Shown in pieces: positions 46,401 to 55,358 of a DNA stretch of 64,000 nt (its first letter is position 1; each line of letters begins with the position of its first letter). Below the pieces are notes generated by a model. It made no database searches and was not told where the DNA came from. It saw only the letters and a program-made list of their open reading frames with translations. Both the position numbers and the translations under genes were made by a program. Source of the stretch: Lycocorax pyrrhopterus obiensis. Lineage: Eukaryota; Chordata; Aves; Passeriformes; Paradisaeidae. The DNA lies in contig JACSVZ010000012.1 of NCBI GenBank assembly GCA_014706295.1, positions 14,961,000 to 15,024,999 of the forward strand, given 5' to 3'.

Positions 46401-49400
46401 ATGGGCAGGGACACCTTCCACTATTCCAGGTTGTTCCAAGCCCCATCCAGCCTGGCCTTGGACACTTCCAGGGATCCAGGGGCAGCCACAGCTTCTCTGG
46501 GCACCCTGTGCCAGGGCCTCCCCACCCTCCCAGGGAACAATTCCTTCCCAATATCCCATCTATCCCTGCCCTCTGGCAGTGGGAAGCCATTCCCCCTTGT
46601 CCTGTCACTCCATGTCCTTGTAAAAATTGATATTGCTCTGTCCCTCTGTGGCAGAGGTACCTGGGAATGATGGGAATGTGTCCCACCACAGAGCAGCTTG
46701 CCGTTCCCAGTGCCCAGCCCCAGCCATACTGGTCTGTACTGTGTGCCATGCTGGCGTGGGACCTGCTGCCATACTGGGATCACATGAACCACTCTTCCCT
46801 TCCCCAGGGCTAACTCTGTCTCGTTCCGTACCAGCTCCTGTCTGGGGAAGATGTTTCTCCTGCCGTTCCATCCTGCACATCCAAGAAGCAGCTCTGCCTC
46901 TTTGCTCGTGAAGCTGAAGCCGACAGGGACTTCGAACAGGCCTCCCTCTTCTACAGGCAGGTAAGGGAGCCCCAGTTCTTTCCTGCCCATCACCTGTGTG
47001 GGCTGGCTCAGCACAGCATCACAGCGGGACTGCTGCTCAAAGCTCAGCCAGCCCTGGCTGTGGCAGAGGGAGGAAGGAGCTGAGCATCACCAGGATACTC
47101 AGGCTGAATGGGAGGGATTTTCCAGGGAGATGCTGCTCTCTGCAGGATGTGAGACTGTCCCTGGCCAGGTCACCGAGGACTCCAGCCTCGAGACCAGGGG
47201 AAATGGGATGTGCTGGGTCAGTTCTGGAGACACTGGGCCGTAGGAGGCGTCAGCTGGAGCTGGAGGACACGTGTTAGGTGGAGGAGGCTTAGAGGAAGTG
47301 GGCTTCCAGCACGATCCCATTTAGGGGACACCCTTGCATGTGATAAACAAGGGCTCGATTCCTGCTAAACGGGGCTGGGGTGGCCAGGGAAGTCATGGTC
47401 ATTGCAAATTGTCTCCCCAGTCCATGGCATGTGCTGAGCCTGACTCCAGTGATAATCTCTGTTGTCTAGAGAATAGCTAAGGACTACTGCAGCATCCAGT
47501 CCTGGCTGGACTATGGAGCCTTCTGCCTCCTGCACGAGGATGCCACCAAAGCCCAGGAATGCTTCAAGAAGGCCCTTCGTCTGGACCCCCAGCACACCCA
47601 AAGGTGCTGAGTGCTCCTGGTGGGTGGGTGGGGAGGGTGTGGAGTGTATCCCCCACACCACTGCAGGGCTGCAGGGCTGACTGCTCTGCCCCTGCCCCAG
47701 CTTGCTGCTCTGTGGGATTGTGGCTGTCAACCTGCAGCACTATGAAGAGGCAGAGATTTTCTTTGAGGATGCCTGCTGCTTGGAGCCATCCAGCATCATA
47801 GCCTGGACCCTCTCAGGTACAAAACCAAGCCAGTCTGGTGCTCAAGGTATTCCTGTAGAGCCAAGCATTGTTCTTGCTCCCAGTTCTCTTCTCCCTGCTC
47901 CAAGCTGAGGGCTAAGGGAAGGATTTTGCTTCCTTCAGGTGTCTGCTGATGCTGCTCTGTCTCTCCCACAGGTTTGTTTTATGAGCTGCAGAATAATTAT
48001 ATTCGGGCAGAAAGGAACTTCCGTGAGGCTAAGAAGCTCCTGCGAGCACAGCTTGAGGAGGAGAGGAGAATCCTTGAGGCTGCTGAGGCAGAAGGGAAAA
48101 AGCCCAGCACAGCCCCAGGTAACAGGCAAACCCAGCAGGTGCCCTGGCACCAGCAAGGAGGGGCTTGGAGCTGTGTGGTGAACGGTGGAAGGAGAGGAGA
48201 GTTTTTAAGAGGAGAAGTACAAAGGGTAAAGGTAGAAGATGTGGACTGTGAGCTAGAACAGAATTCCGTGGAAGCTGTCACTGTGAGTTCCCAACACAGC
48301 TCGCAAAGCTCTGCCTCACCAATCCAAAGGGCAAACCAGCTGCTTGGCAGTGACCCTGAGGCCAAGGCTTCCATTGGAGCTTCTCTGAGTCCAACCTGAG
48401 CTGAGACTGTCTGTCCTGAGTCCCAAATATTTGGCCAGGCTGCAGGAAATGCTGACTGGCTTTATTTTTAATGTTATCACCACTCATGCAGTGCCTCAGG
48501 CAGGCAGGCTCGTGACACATGTGGGTTTTTGTCCCTTCTGATTATGAGGGAAAGGATATTCATAGAATCATGGCATGTCTAAGGTTGGAAAGGACCTCCA
48601 AGATCATCAAGTCTAACTGTTAACCCAGCACTGCTGTGTTCACCTCTAACCCATGTCCCCAAGTGTCACATCCACATGGCTTTTGAACACTTCCAAGGAT
48701 GGGGACTCCACCACTGCCCTGGCCAGCCTGTTCCAATGCCTGACCACCCTTTCTGTGAATAATTTTTTTCCTATCATCCTGTCGCTTGTGAGCCGAGGTC
48801 AGAGAAGAAAGCGACATGGACGGTTTAGGATGGAATGAAACCAACACTTTATTAATTTACAAATTCGCTTACATACCTTAGCACACTGGACTGACATAAG
48901 GTTATTGATTCCCTGACTAACCACCCCCCAGAGGGATTGGCTGAACCCAATAACACTTACTTCAGATATTTTCTCATTGGTATCATAACAATGCCATAGT
49001 TTACAAAATCTTTCAACTGTTTTCCCATAGCGCCCGTGAGAAAGCAAGACTTTCATACAGACACTGCCAGAAAACTGAGAAATCTCTCTGCCACCAAGCT
49101 TTTAGCATTCCCATCATCCAACTTAGGCCTCCCTGGTGCAACTTGAGGCCATTTCCTCTCATCCTGCCTCATTTATATCTGTTTCTGGCTTCACAAGGTA
49201 GCCTTGTGCTCAAAACCCCAGCCCCAGGTATTGCCTCCTGCAAAGAAATTTCTTCCCAGCTTTTAAAACCTGATCGATCTTTTATATTTTCTCTCTTCTC
49301 TATTTTTTTGGTCAAATCATGTTCTAAACTGGGCAGTTCATGGCTTTCCACCTAATGGTTGTTGGGGGTTTTATTCCAGAGGAGATTCCAGATGGCTCAG

Positions 49401-52400
49401 CTGGCAAACTGCCAGAGGCGGTGGAGGGTGCGACATCCAAGGAAGAGGCTACAGCACTGCAGGAAGCCCCAGAAGGTTTGGGAATGGGGATGTGGAGAGC
49501 TGGGAGATGGTCCTGTGGGAATGATGGGGAGTAATGTGGGAGCAGTGAGCCATGGCCCCCGTGATGCCAAGGCCTGCTGTCTCTCCTGAGCCAGGGAATC
49601 TGCAGGCAAAGCAGGTTCACCCCGATTTTCAGAGCAGCACATCTCAGGATGGGCAGCCAGCAGGTGAATGCAGCTCTCTCCCTCACGTCACTGCACCCTG
49701 CACCTTCCTTTTCTTCCTCCTGAGATGCCAGCTCCTAAAGTGTCCCTAGGGATCCCCTCTGGTTCTGTGGTGTGTGATGTGCCTCCTCCACAGCCCCACT
49801 GGTGGTGGAGATGGCAGTGCTGAGTGCCTCAGGGCCCCTGGTTGGTTTGGGGAGGCAGGAGCCTCACTGTAGTTGTTTCTGACAAGCATCATTCATGAAT
49901 TCCCACATTTTTTCCTCTGGGTTTGGACTGGAAAATTAGTGGGTGAAGAGCATAATTTCTTTTCAGATCTCCTACAAAACTTAAGCCCTTCAGAAAGAAA
50001 TGCTGAGTTAATCTCTGCTTCAGCCTGCCTTGCCACCTCCTGGGTTTTGCTCCATGTTGCAGGGATTTTTCTGTCCCCACTGGGATGTCAGGCCCTGCTT
50101 TGGCTCCAGAAATAAAAACCCCACTTTGGGACTGACAGAGACGCATTTTCTTGCAGCACCATGTCCTGCTCCAGCACCTCAGCCACCTCCCTGCACCATC
50201 TTCATGAAGACAGTGGAATTCCTGATGAAAGTCAATGCTGTCCAGGTCAGTTTAACAGGGAGTGGAGGAGTGGGAAGAGAGGTTGGTTTATTCCCAAAGA
50301 GCTCCAGCCAGCCCCTTTCTCAGGCTCATGGAATGAGCCATGGCCACTCCAGAGGCCGAGCACAAGAGGGAGCAAAGCCACCACTGCCCAGAGATGCAAA
50401 AGTGTGGTCAGGCAGAGTATTGAGCCCACAATGCTGGCTGTGGACACACAGCCCAGCACTGCCTGCTGCAGAGGGAACAGCCAGCTCAGAAATGGTGCAG
50501 GGTGCTCTTCCCTGTGCATTCAGAGATGAGATCTGTTATTGTGATGCTTCCAAGATGCCTGAACTCCTTTGATGCAGACACTTGTGTGTGTTGGAGTCAT
50601 TTTTGTATCAAGTGTGGAATGTGCCTGTCCCACCAAGTCATCTCTGGGATCTCTCTGGTTGCCACATTGTGCCGCCTGCCTAAATTTGACATGGCAGAAA
50701 GAGTTGATTAAAGCAAAACACAACCAGATGGAATCGTGGAATGGTTTGGTTTGGAAGGGAACTGGAAGTTCATCTCATTTCAACCCCCTGCTATGGGCAG
50801 GGACACCTTCCACTAGACCAGGGACAACTTCCACTAGACCAACATTCAAAAGAGGGGAAAAAGAAATTTCCTTTGTGTTTTCTGTTTGTGGAAGTCAGAC
50901 AGGTGTCAGTCAGCCCTCCTGCCCTGTCCTGCTGGGGTGTCCATGGTGTCCCTGCTCCCCTAACCACCACCTGTGCCGTTCCTCCCCAGTTTGTTCACAA
51001 GGCACTGGCCCACGAGCTGCTGAGCCTTCAGGGAGGCCCCACCTGTGCCTATTACCTGGCACTGGCCTGGACCTACTCGCTGCAGGAAGACCTCCCCAGA
51101 TGTGAGGAATGCGTGTCCGAGGCCATTCAGATCGACCCCACGGTAATTCCCGTGCAGTCCTGGTGTGTGTGAACCCAGAGCCCCTGCTCCATTTCCTCTT
51201 TACCATTCCAGTGCTAGTCCAGAGCATTTCAGCAGGGAGGGCTGTGGCTGCAGCACTGCTCTCTTTGTTATCCCATCCTCACAGCCTCCTGTCACTCCCT
51301 GCACAGGCAGGCAGCATCTCAGAGCCTGTCTGCCTTTCCCTCTGCAGCATCTGCCTTTCTTTTCTCTTTGAACAGATACATCCTGATCCTCTCTCCCTGG
51401 GTGGGTGAGTCAGGTTCTGTTTCATGAGAAACAAGGTTGCTATTGAGCTCTCTGCAGGGAAGGTGGCTTTGTGGAGGCAGGTTGAAAGGAAGGCAGGGGG
51501 AAGGTGATACCTGGGAATGCTGTGTGCAGGCAGGACACTGGGCAGGGAGCTGGAGGGGGATCCCATTGCTGGTGTCCTGCAGGCAGCCCACTGACCTTGA
51601 CTCTGCATAAACCCTGCCCCGGTATCACAGAATCATGGAATCCTTTAGGTTGGAAAAGCCCTGTAAGATCATCAAGACCAACCATTCCCCACAAATGAAC
51701 CACCATGTTCACAATTAAACCATGTCCCCAGGTGCCACATCCACACGGCTTTTGAATCCCTCCAGGGATGGTGACCCCAGCACTGCCCTGGGCAGCTGTG
51801 CCAGTGCCTGACCACCCTTCCTATGAAGAAATTTTCCCAATATCCAAGCTAAACCTCCCCTGGCACAACTTGAGGTCATTTCCCCTTGTCCCTTGTTCCC
51901 TGGGAGCAGAGCCCAACCCCCCCCCCAGCTGCCCCCTCCTGTCAGGGAGTTGTGCAGAGCCACAAGGTCCCCCCTGAGCCTCCTTTTCTCCAGGCTGAGC
52001 CCTTTTCCAGCTCCCTCAGCTGCTCCTGCTGCTCCAGCCCCTTCCCCAGCTCCCTTCCCTTCCCTGCACCCGCTCCAGCCCCTCGATGTCCTTCTGCAAT
52101 TGAGGGGCCCACACCTGCACAGAGCCCTCGAGCTGTGGCCTCGCCAGTGCCCAGCACAGGGCCACAAGCACTGCCCTGCTCCTGCCGGCCATGCCACTGC
52201 TGGCACAGGCCAGGGGCCATTGGCCTTCTTGCCCACCTGGGCACACCTGGCTCTGCTTCAGCCACTGCCAGCCAGCACCCCCAGGACCTTCCTTTCCCAC
52301 CAGGCAGCTTCCAGCCACTCTATCCCCAGCCTGGAGCACTGCACAGGGAGTTGTTGTGATTATACAATTAAACACTGCTCAGCTCCTCCTATCTGCTGCT

Positions 52401-55154
52401 TGCAGGTGTCCCAGCCCCCCTCCCAGGTGTTTCTCCCATCCATGTCTCACTCCTGGTTTTTGGTGCACAGAATCCAAATGTCTGGGCTCAGAAAGGGCAC
52501 CTGTGCTACCTGAAGAAGGACTTTGACAAGGCAAAGGATTGCTACGAGCGAGTCATCGGCTTTGTGGAGGATGCTGTGGATATGCACTTGGTCTACCTGC
52601 GCCTGGGCTCCATCTACCTGGAAGAAAAAGAGGTGAGGAGCCAGCAGGGCTATGGAAGGGAAGTTACCACAAAACAAATCACTCCCCCAGCAGCAGTGGG
52701 GACGGTGGGTGTCTGAGCCCCATGGGAACAGGGTGTTTTGGCAAATCCCTGTGCGTGGAGTGATGTGATGGTGCAGAGGGAACGTGTCTGTCTCTCTCCT
52801 GGCAGTACGGCCGGGCCAAGCAGATCTACCTGCTCGCCTGTGACAACTCTGCCTCCTGTCTCACCTGGCTGGGCGTGGGCATCGCTTGCTACAGGGTGAG
52901 TGCAGCTGCCTTTGTGTCCCTTGGGCTTCTGTTGGTGGCACAGGACACAGGGCTGGCTTTTGAAGGATCCCCTGGTTTAAAGCAACTCTTGGCTGCCTGT
53001 GAGCCAGTGCTCCCAAAGGCCATCGTGTCCTGTGTGCTGTGACAGCCCCAGCATGGCACCCAGATGGTGTCACCTGCAGCCCCTGCTCTGGGAACACCTG
53101 GATGATGTCACCTTCAGCCCCTGCTCTGGGAACAACCATCCTTCCCCCTCATCCCAGCTCCTGCCAGCACCTCCATCCCCAGGGTGTCATGGCAAACAAT
53201 CTGGGCTCTGCTCCGAGTTCCTGCCTGCACATGACCTGCATGTCAGCACCAAGGCACTGAGTGGGATGTCAGCAGGGAGGAATCTCGGTGCTTTCCCTGT
53301 CCAAGGGAATCCAGCACCTCTGAAGGGCTGCCAAGGACACCCAGCCACCAGCAGCACGGTATCTCCCCAAGGGACACCTTGCCAGGTTCCTTCAAGGGAG
53401 TTTGGCTGAGGAAGCAGTCAGGGAAGGAATTTGAATTTCTGTTTCCCCCTTGGCCAAATGTTTACCTCCTGGGAGGCTGTGGAATCAGGTCAGGGAGGTG
53501 AGTGGTGGCCTGGGCACCAGCTACCCCCGCCTGCCCAGAGCTGCTGCACAGCAGGAATAGGGAGCAGGAACACAGCCGTGTTTCCTCATGGAGCTGGATC
53601 ACTCAGTTCCTGGAGGTGAACAGGGGTTTGTGCTGCTTTCCTTACAGCCAGAGGCTAATTTAGAAATAGTGAGGGATCCCACAGGGGTCAGCAGTGGAAA
53701 GCTCCTGCTCCAGACTGGAGATCTGGGTGCTGGCACTGAGGATAACTCCTTGTCTGTGCCCTAAATCCTTTCCCCTGCATTTCTGTCGGGGAAGCCCTCC
53801 TAGGAGCTTCTGTTGCACTGATTTCTTCTGCTGTTAGAGCAATGCCTGTTCAGTTGGGAAGCTCTTTCTGCCTGCTCTTTGTCCTTTTTCCATGCCTCTC
53901 CTTCTCTCCCTCAAGCTGAAAGAGATGGTGGAAGCAGAAGATGCTCTCTCTGAAGCCAATGCCCTAAATAACACCAACGCTGAAGTGTGGGGATATCTCA
54001 CCCTCATCTGCCTGCACGTGAGTGCCCAGCCCCCTGCCAGCCTGATGGAGTGGGGGTTTATGGGGGGGTTCATGGGGAGTTGGCATCTGCTCATAAACCT
54101 GAAGAGCTGGTGTAGAGCTCAGTGATAAAAAGTTTGGGGGCTGTGCTTGGGGAAAGCGTGGGTTTGGATGGGAAGAGCAGCACCCTGAGGCACTGACTGC
54201 CTTGGGGCACGTCCTCCCTGCTGAGCTTCTTACAAATGTCATTTCACTGACATCCCATGTCTTTCCTGGGGTGCTGGGCACTGCTGAGGCACCCTAAATT
54301 CTGGGGTCAGTTTTGGGCCCGTTCATGACAAGACAGACATTGAGAGGCTGAAGCGGGTGCAGGGCAGGGAAGGGAGCTGGGGAAGGGGCTGGAGCACCAG
54401 GAGCAGCTGAGGGAGCTGATAAAGGGGCTCAGCCTGGAGAAAAGGAGGCTCAGGGGGGACCTTGTGGCTCTGCACAACTCCCTGACAGGAGGGGGCAGCC
54501 GGGGGGGTCGGGCTCTGCTCCCAGGGAACAGGGACAGGAGGAGAGGGAATGGCCTCAGGCTGGGCCAGGGGAGGTTTAGGTTGGATATTGGGAAAATTCC
54601 TTCATGGAGAGGGTGGTCAGGCATTGGCACAGCTGCCCAGGGTAGTGCTGGGGTCACCATCCCTGGAGGGGAATTTAAAAGCTGTGTGGATGTGGCACTT
54701 GGGGACATGGGTCAGTGGTGGCCTGGGCAGTGTTGAGGGAATGGTTGGATGTGATGGTCTCGAGGGTCTTTTCCTGCCTAACCCGCCCTACGCTTTGCTC
54801 CCTGGTGCCGTGTGCCGGCCGCAGGGCGGGCGGCAGCTGGAGGCAGAGCAGTGCTACAAATACACCATCAAGGTTCGTGTCCATGCGCCGCGGAGCGGGC
54901 GGGGCTGGGGGCAGCACGAACCGCTCACCGGGCTCCCTTCCAAGCTGGGTGTGCGGCTGTGCCCACGGGACGATCCCTGTCCCGCCGGTGTCGCAGCCGA
55001 GCCGCCAAACGGCCTTTGGTCTGCGGGGCAGTCCCGCACAGCCCGGCCCTGAGCGCGCTCCTCTTCCCCGCAGCTCGGCCTGAAGAAGGACCCGCTGCTG
55101 CGGGAGATCCGCGCCACCCAGCTCCACTTCGGCTTCGGCGACCCTTCGTTGTGA
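31415..55154 (+). CDS. CFAP70: CFAP70, cilia- and flagella-associated TPR protein
   Basis: The 28 coding exons are 31415-31522, 33746-33932, 34227-34322, 34647-34726, 35766-35939, 36332-36514, 36925-37016, 38066-38165, 39222-39356, 41043-41177, 41721-41801, 42264-42352, 43822-43882, 45069-45260, 45875-46006, 46835-46960, 47470-47603, 47701-47816, 47972-48118, 49380-49475, 49595-49663, 50157-50245, 50990-51142, 52471-52632, 52806-52895, 53916-54017, 54825-54872 and 55074-55154. They join into 1085 aa (human 1121). CFAP70 (TTC18) is an axonemal protein needed for regulated ciliary and sperm-tail beating. The N-terminus is C2-like ([25 protein letters not shown] segment). The middle keeps [31 protein letters not shown] and [10 protein letters not shown]. 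The C-terminal half is a TPR array ([74 protein letters not shown]). The poorly conserved linker exons 20-21 are less certain than the rest, and exons 20 and 27 have weak donors (gtttgg, gttcgt). Confidence 0.95.
31523..33059. other. CFAP70 intron 1, unique sequence
   Basis: Ordinary, AT-richer single-copy intron sequence. No exon, RNA gene or older repeat was recognised before the CR1 at 33060. Confidence 0.5.
33060..33395 (-). mobile_element. CR1 fragment, antisense, CFAP70 intron 1
   Basis: It begins with the reverse-complemented CR1 tail (tcatagaatcatggaat) and continues through the conserved ggttggaaaaggctt and aatatccaacctaagcctcc blocks. It is 5'-truncated. Confidence 0.9.
34500..34592 (+). 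mobile_element. Short CR1 3' end fragment
   Basis: About 90 bases of CR1 tail (ggaacgagatgatctttaag, ending tcactatga) lie in CFAP70 intron 3, about 55 bases before the next exon. Confidence 0.8.
38145..38192 (+). repeat. CFAP70: Perfect 24-bp tandem duplication across a CFAP70 splice donor
   Basis: Bases 38145-38168 are repeated exactly at 38169-38192. The unit includes the end of exon 8 and its donor, so two identical AAG|gtaaaa donors stand 24 bases apart (GT at 38166 and 38190). The second adds VKTSKADK in frame without a stop codon. Confidence 0.95.
38432..38552 (-). mobile_element. CR1 fragment, antisense, CFAP70 intron 8
   Basis: The reverse-complemented tail with aatcacagaataatttgggttggaa-type sequence, continuing to a cctgtccagcctggcttt block, is recognisable but diverged. 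Confidence 0.75.
39411..39680. repeat. 30-31-bp minisatellite, 9 copies, CFAP70 intron 9
   Basis: Copies of 'gggagcaggcagtgtgggca' plus a g-rich gggtgttt end start at 39411, 39442, 39472, 39502, 39532, 39563, 39594, 39625 and 39655. The array begins about 55 bases after the exon 9 donor. Reading frames through it give GSRQCGQ-type repeats without biological meaning. Confidence 0.95.
39681..41042. other. Rest of CFAP70 intron 9, nothing recognised
   Basis: Single-copy intron sequence with no exon, repeat family or RNA gene that I could identify. Confidence 0.4.
41301..41575 (-). mobile_element. CR1 fragment, antisense, CFAP70 intron 10
   Basis: It starts with tagaatcatagaatctcc (reversed tail) and runs through the cagacaccccagcaatccca and ctgatatccagcctaa blocks. 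It is an older, more diverged copy than those at 51.6 or 54.3 kb. Confidence 0.85.
43300..43470 (-). mobile_element. Diverged CR1 fragment, antisense, CFAP70 intron 12
   Basis: An agaatcccagaatgattc head and a ggagactccaccgag block, followed by cagtgctcagccaccctcac, identify an old CR1 in reverse orientation. The surrounding intron (42353-43821) holds nothing else recognised. Confidence 0.65.
44015..44418 (+). mobile_element. CR1 3' end, sense, CFAP70 intron 13
   Basis: It contains ttcagcctggagaagagag, tgccaggggaggttttgatg and a terminal tattctatgatcctatga tail with two repeats of the 3' octamer type. The remainder of this intron to 45068 shows nothing recognisable. Confidence 0.88.
46338..46650 (-). 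mobile_element. CR1 fragment, antisense, CFAP70 intron 15
   Basis: Reversed tail agaatcacagacaagtttgg, then gccatgggcagggacacctt, ggacacttccagggatccag and caatatcccatctatccct. It belongs to the same subfamily as the copy at 58160. Confidence 0.88.
48119..48399 (+). other. CFAP70: Open extension of CFAP70 exon 19 (possible alternative end)
   Basis: If the donor at 48119 is ignored, the frame stays open for another 93 codons to a TGA at 48397-48399, including VNGGRRGEF and [13 protein letters not shown]. That resembles the NGSATAIKVEAP linker I recall in human CFAP70. It may be a retained, lost or alternative exon, and the 147-nt form of exon 19 also keeps the frame. Confidence 0.35.
48560..48779 (-). 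mobile_element. CR1 copy (3' half), interrupted by an LTR
   Basis: The antisense CR1 begins at catagaatcatggcatg and is cut at 48779 by the LTR. It resumes at 49114 with tcatccaacttaggcctcc and runs to about 49165, as in uninterrupted CR1 copies. Confidence 0.88.
48780..49113 (-). mobile_element. Solo LTR of an endogenous retrovirus, inserted in a CR1
   Basis: This 334-base block has TG and CA termini on the minus strand and is flanked by a 6-base duplication tcatcc at 48774-48779 and 49114-49119. On the minus strand it carries AATAAA (given-strand TTTATT at 48848-48853), as expected inside an LTR. No internal viral genes are present, so it is a solo LTR left by recombination. If the duplication is read as 12 bases with one mismatch, the right end would fall at 49107 instead. 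Confidence 0.82.
50731..50850 (-). mobile_element. Short CR1 fragment, antisense, CFAP70 intron 22
   Basis: Reversed tail ggaatcgtggaatggtttgg followed by tgggcagggacaccttccac; the last block (acttccactagaccaa) is duplicated. Confidence 0.7.
51628..52350 (-). mobile_element. CR1 copy of about 720 bp, antisense, CFAP70 intron 23
   Basis: The longest CR1 in the window: reversed tail atcacagaatcatggaatcc, the aatatccaagctaaacctcc and gtcagggagttgtgcagagc blocks, then a further 5' portion to about 52350. It lies 120 bases before CFAP70 exon 24. Confidence 0.93.
54297..54783 (+). mobile_element. CR1 copy, sense, CFAP70 intron 26
   Basis: It starts near ttctggggtcagttttggg, carries the same blocks as the 2488 copy and ends near 54780. 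It is inverted relative to the copy at 51628-52350, with exons 24-26 between them. Confidence 0.93.
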
Positions 55155-55165
55155 GCCCCCGGGCA

Positions 55166-55171
55166 CATAAA
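55166..55171 (+). promoter_or_regulatory. Possible CFAP70 polyadenylation signal (CATAAA)
   Basis: The variant hexamer CATAAA occurs 12 bases after the CFAP70 stop codon. No AATAAA lies between the stop and the WDR90 start, so the 3' untranslated region must be very short or run into WDR90. Confidence 0.45.
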
Positions 55172-55286
55172 GTCTCCTGGCCCCGAGCGCTCGTGCCCGG
55201 CTCTGTCGCGATCGCGTGGCGACCGCGGGGCGGGGCGGGGGGCGTGGTCACAGCCAGGAGGGGGCGGGGTTGTGGGCGGTACCGGA

Positions 55287-55319
55287 TCACGTGACAGGCG
55301 GTAGCGCGCCGCTGATTGG
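55287..55319 (+). promoter_or_regulatory. WDR90 core promoter elements (E-box and inverted CCAAT)
   Basis: A palindromic tcacgtga (55287-55294) holds a CACGTG E-box, and attgg (55315-55319) is an inverted CCAAT box 40 bases before the WDR90 ATG. The 204-base gap between the two genes is CpG-rich, with GC boxes near 55229-55268, and has no TATA box. Confidence 0.55.
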
Positions 55320-55358
55320 CTACGGCCGCGCGGGACAGTTGAGCCGGCGGCGCGCGCC

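Noticed and set aside
51715..52236. Open frames within CR1 copies considered as reverse-transcriptase remnants
   Set aside because: They lie in the 3' end region of the element and show no reverse-transcriptase motifs; the copies are 5'-truncated.
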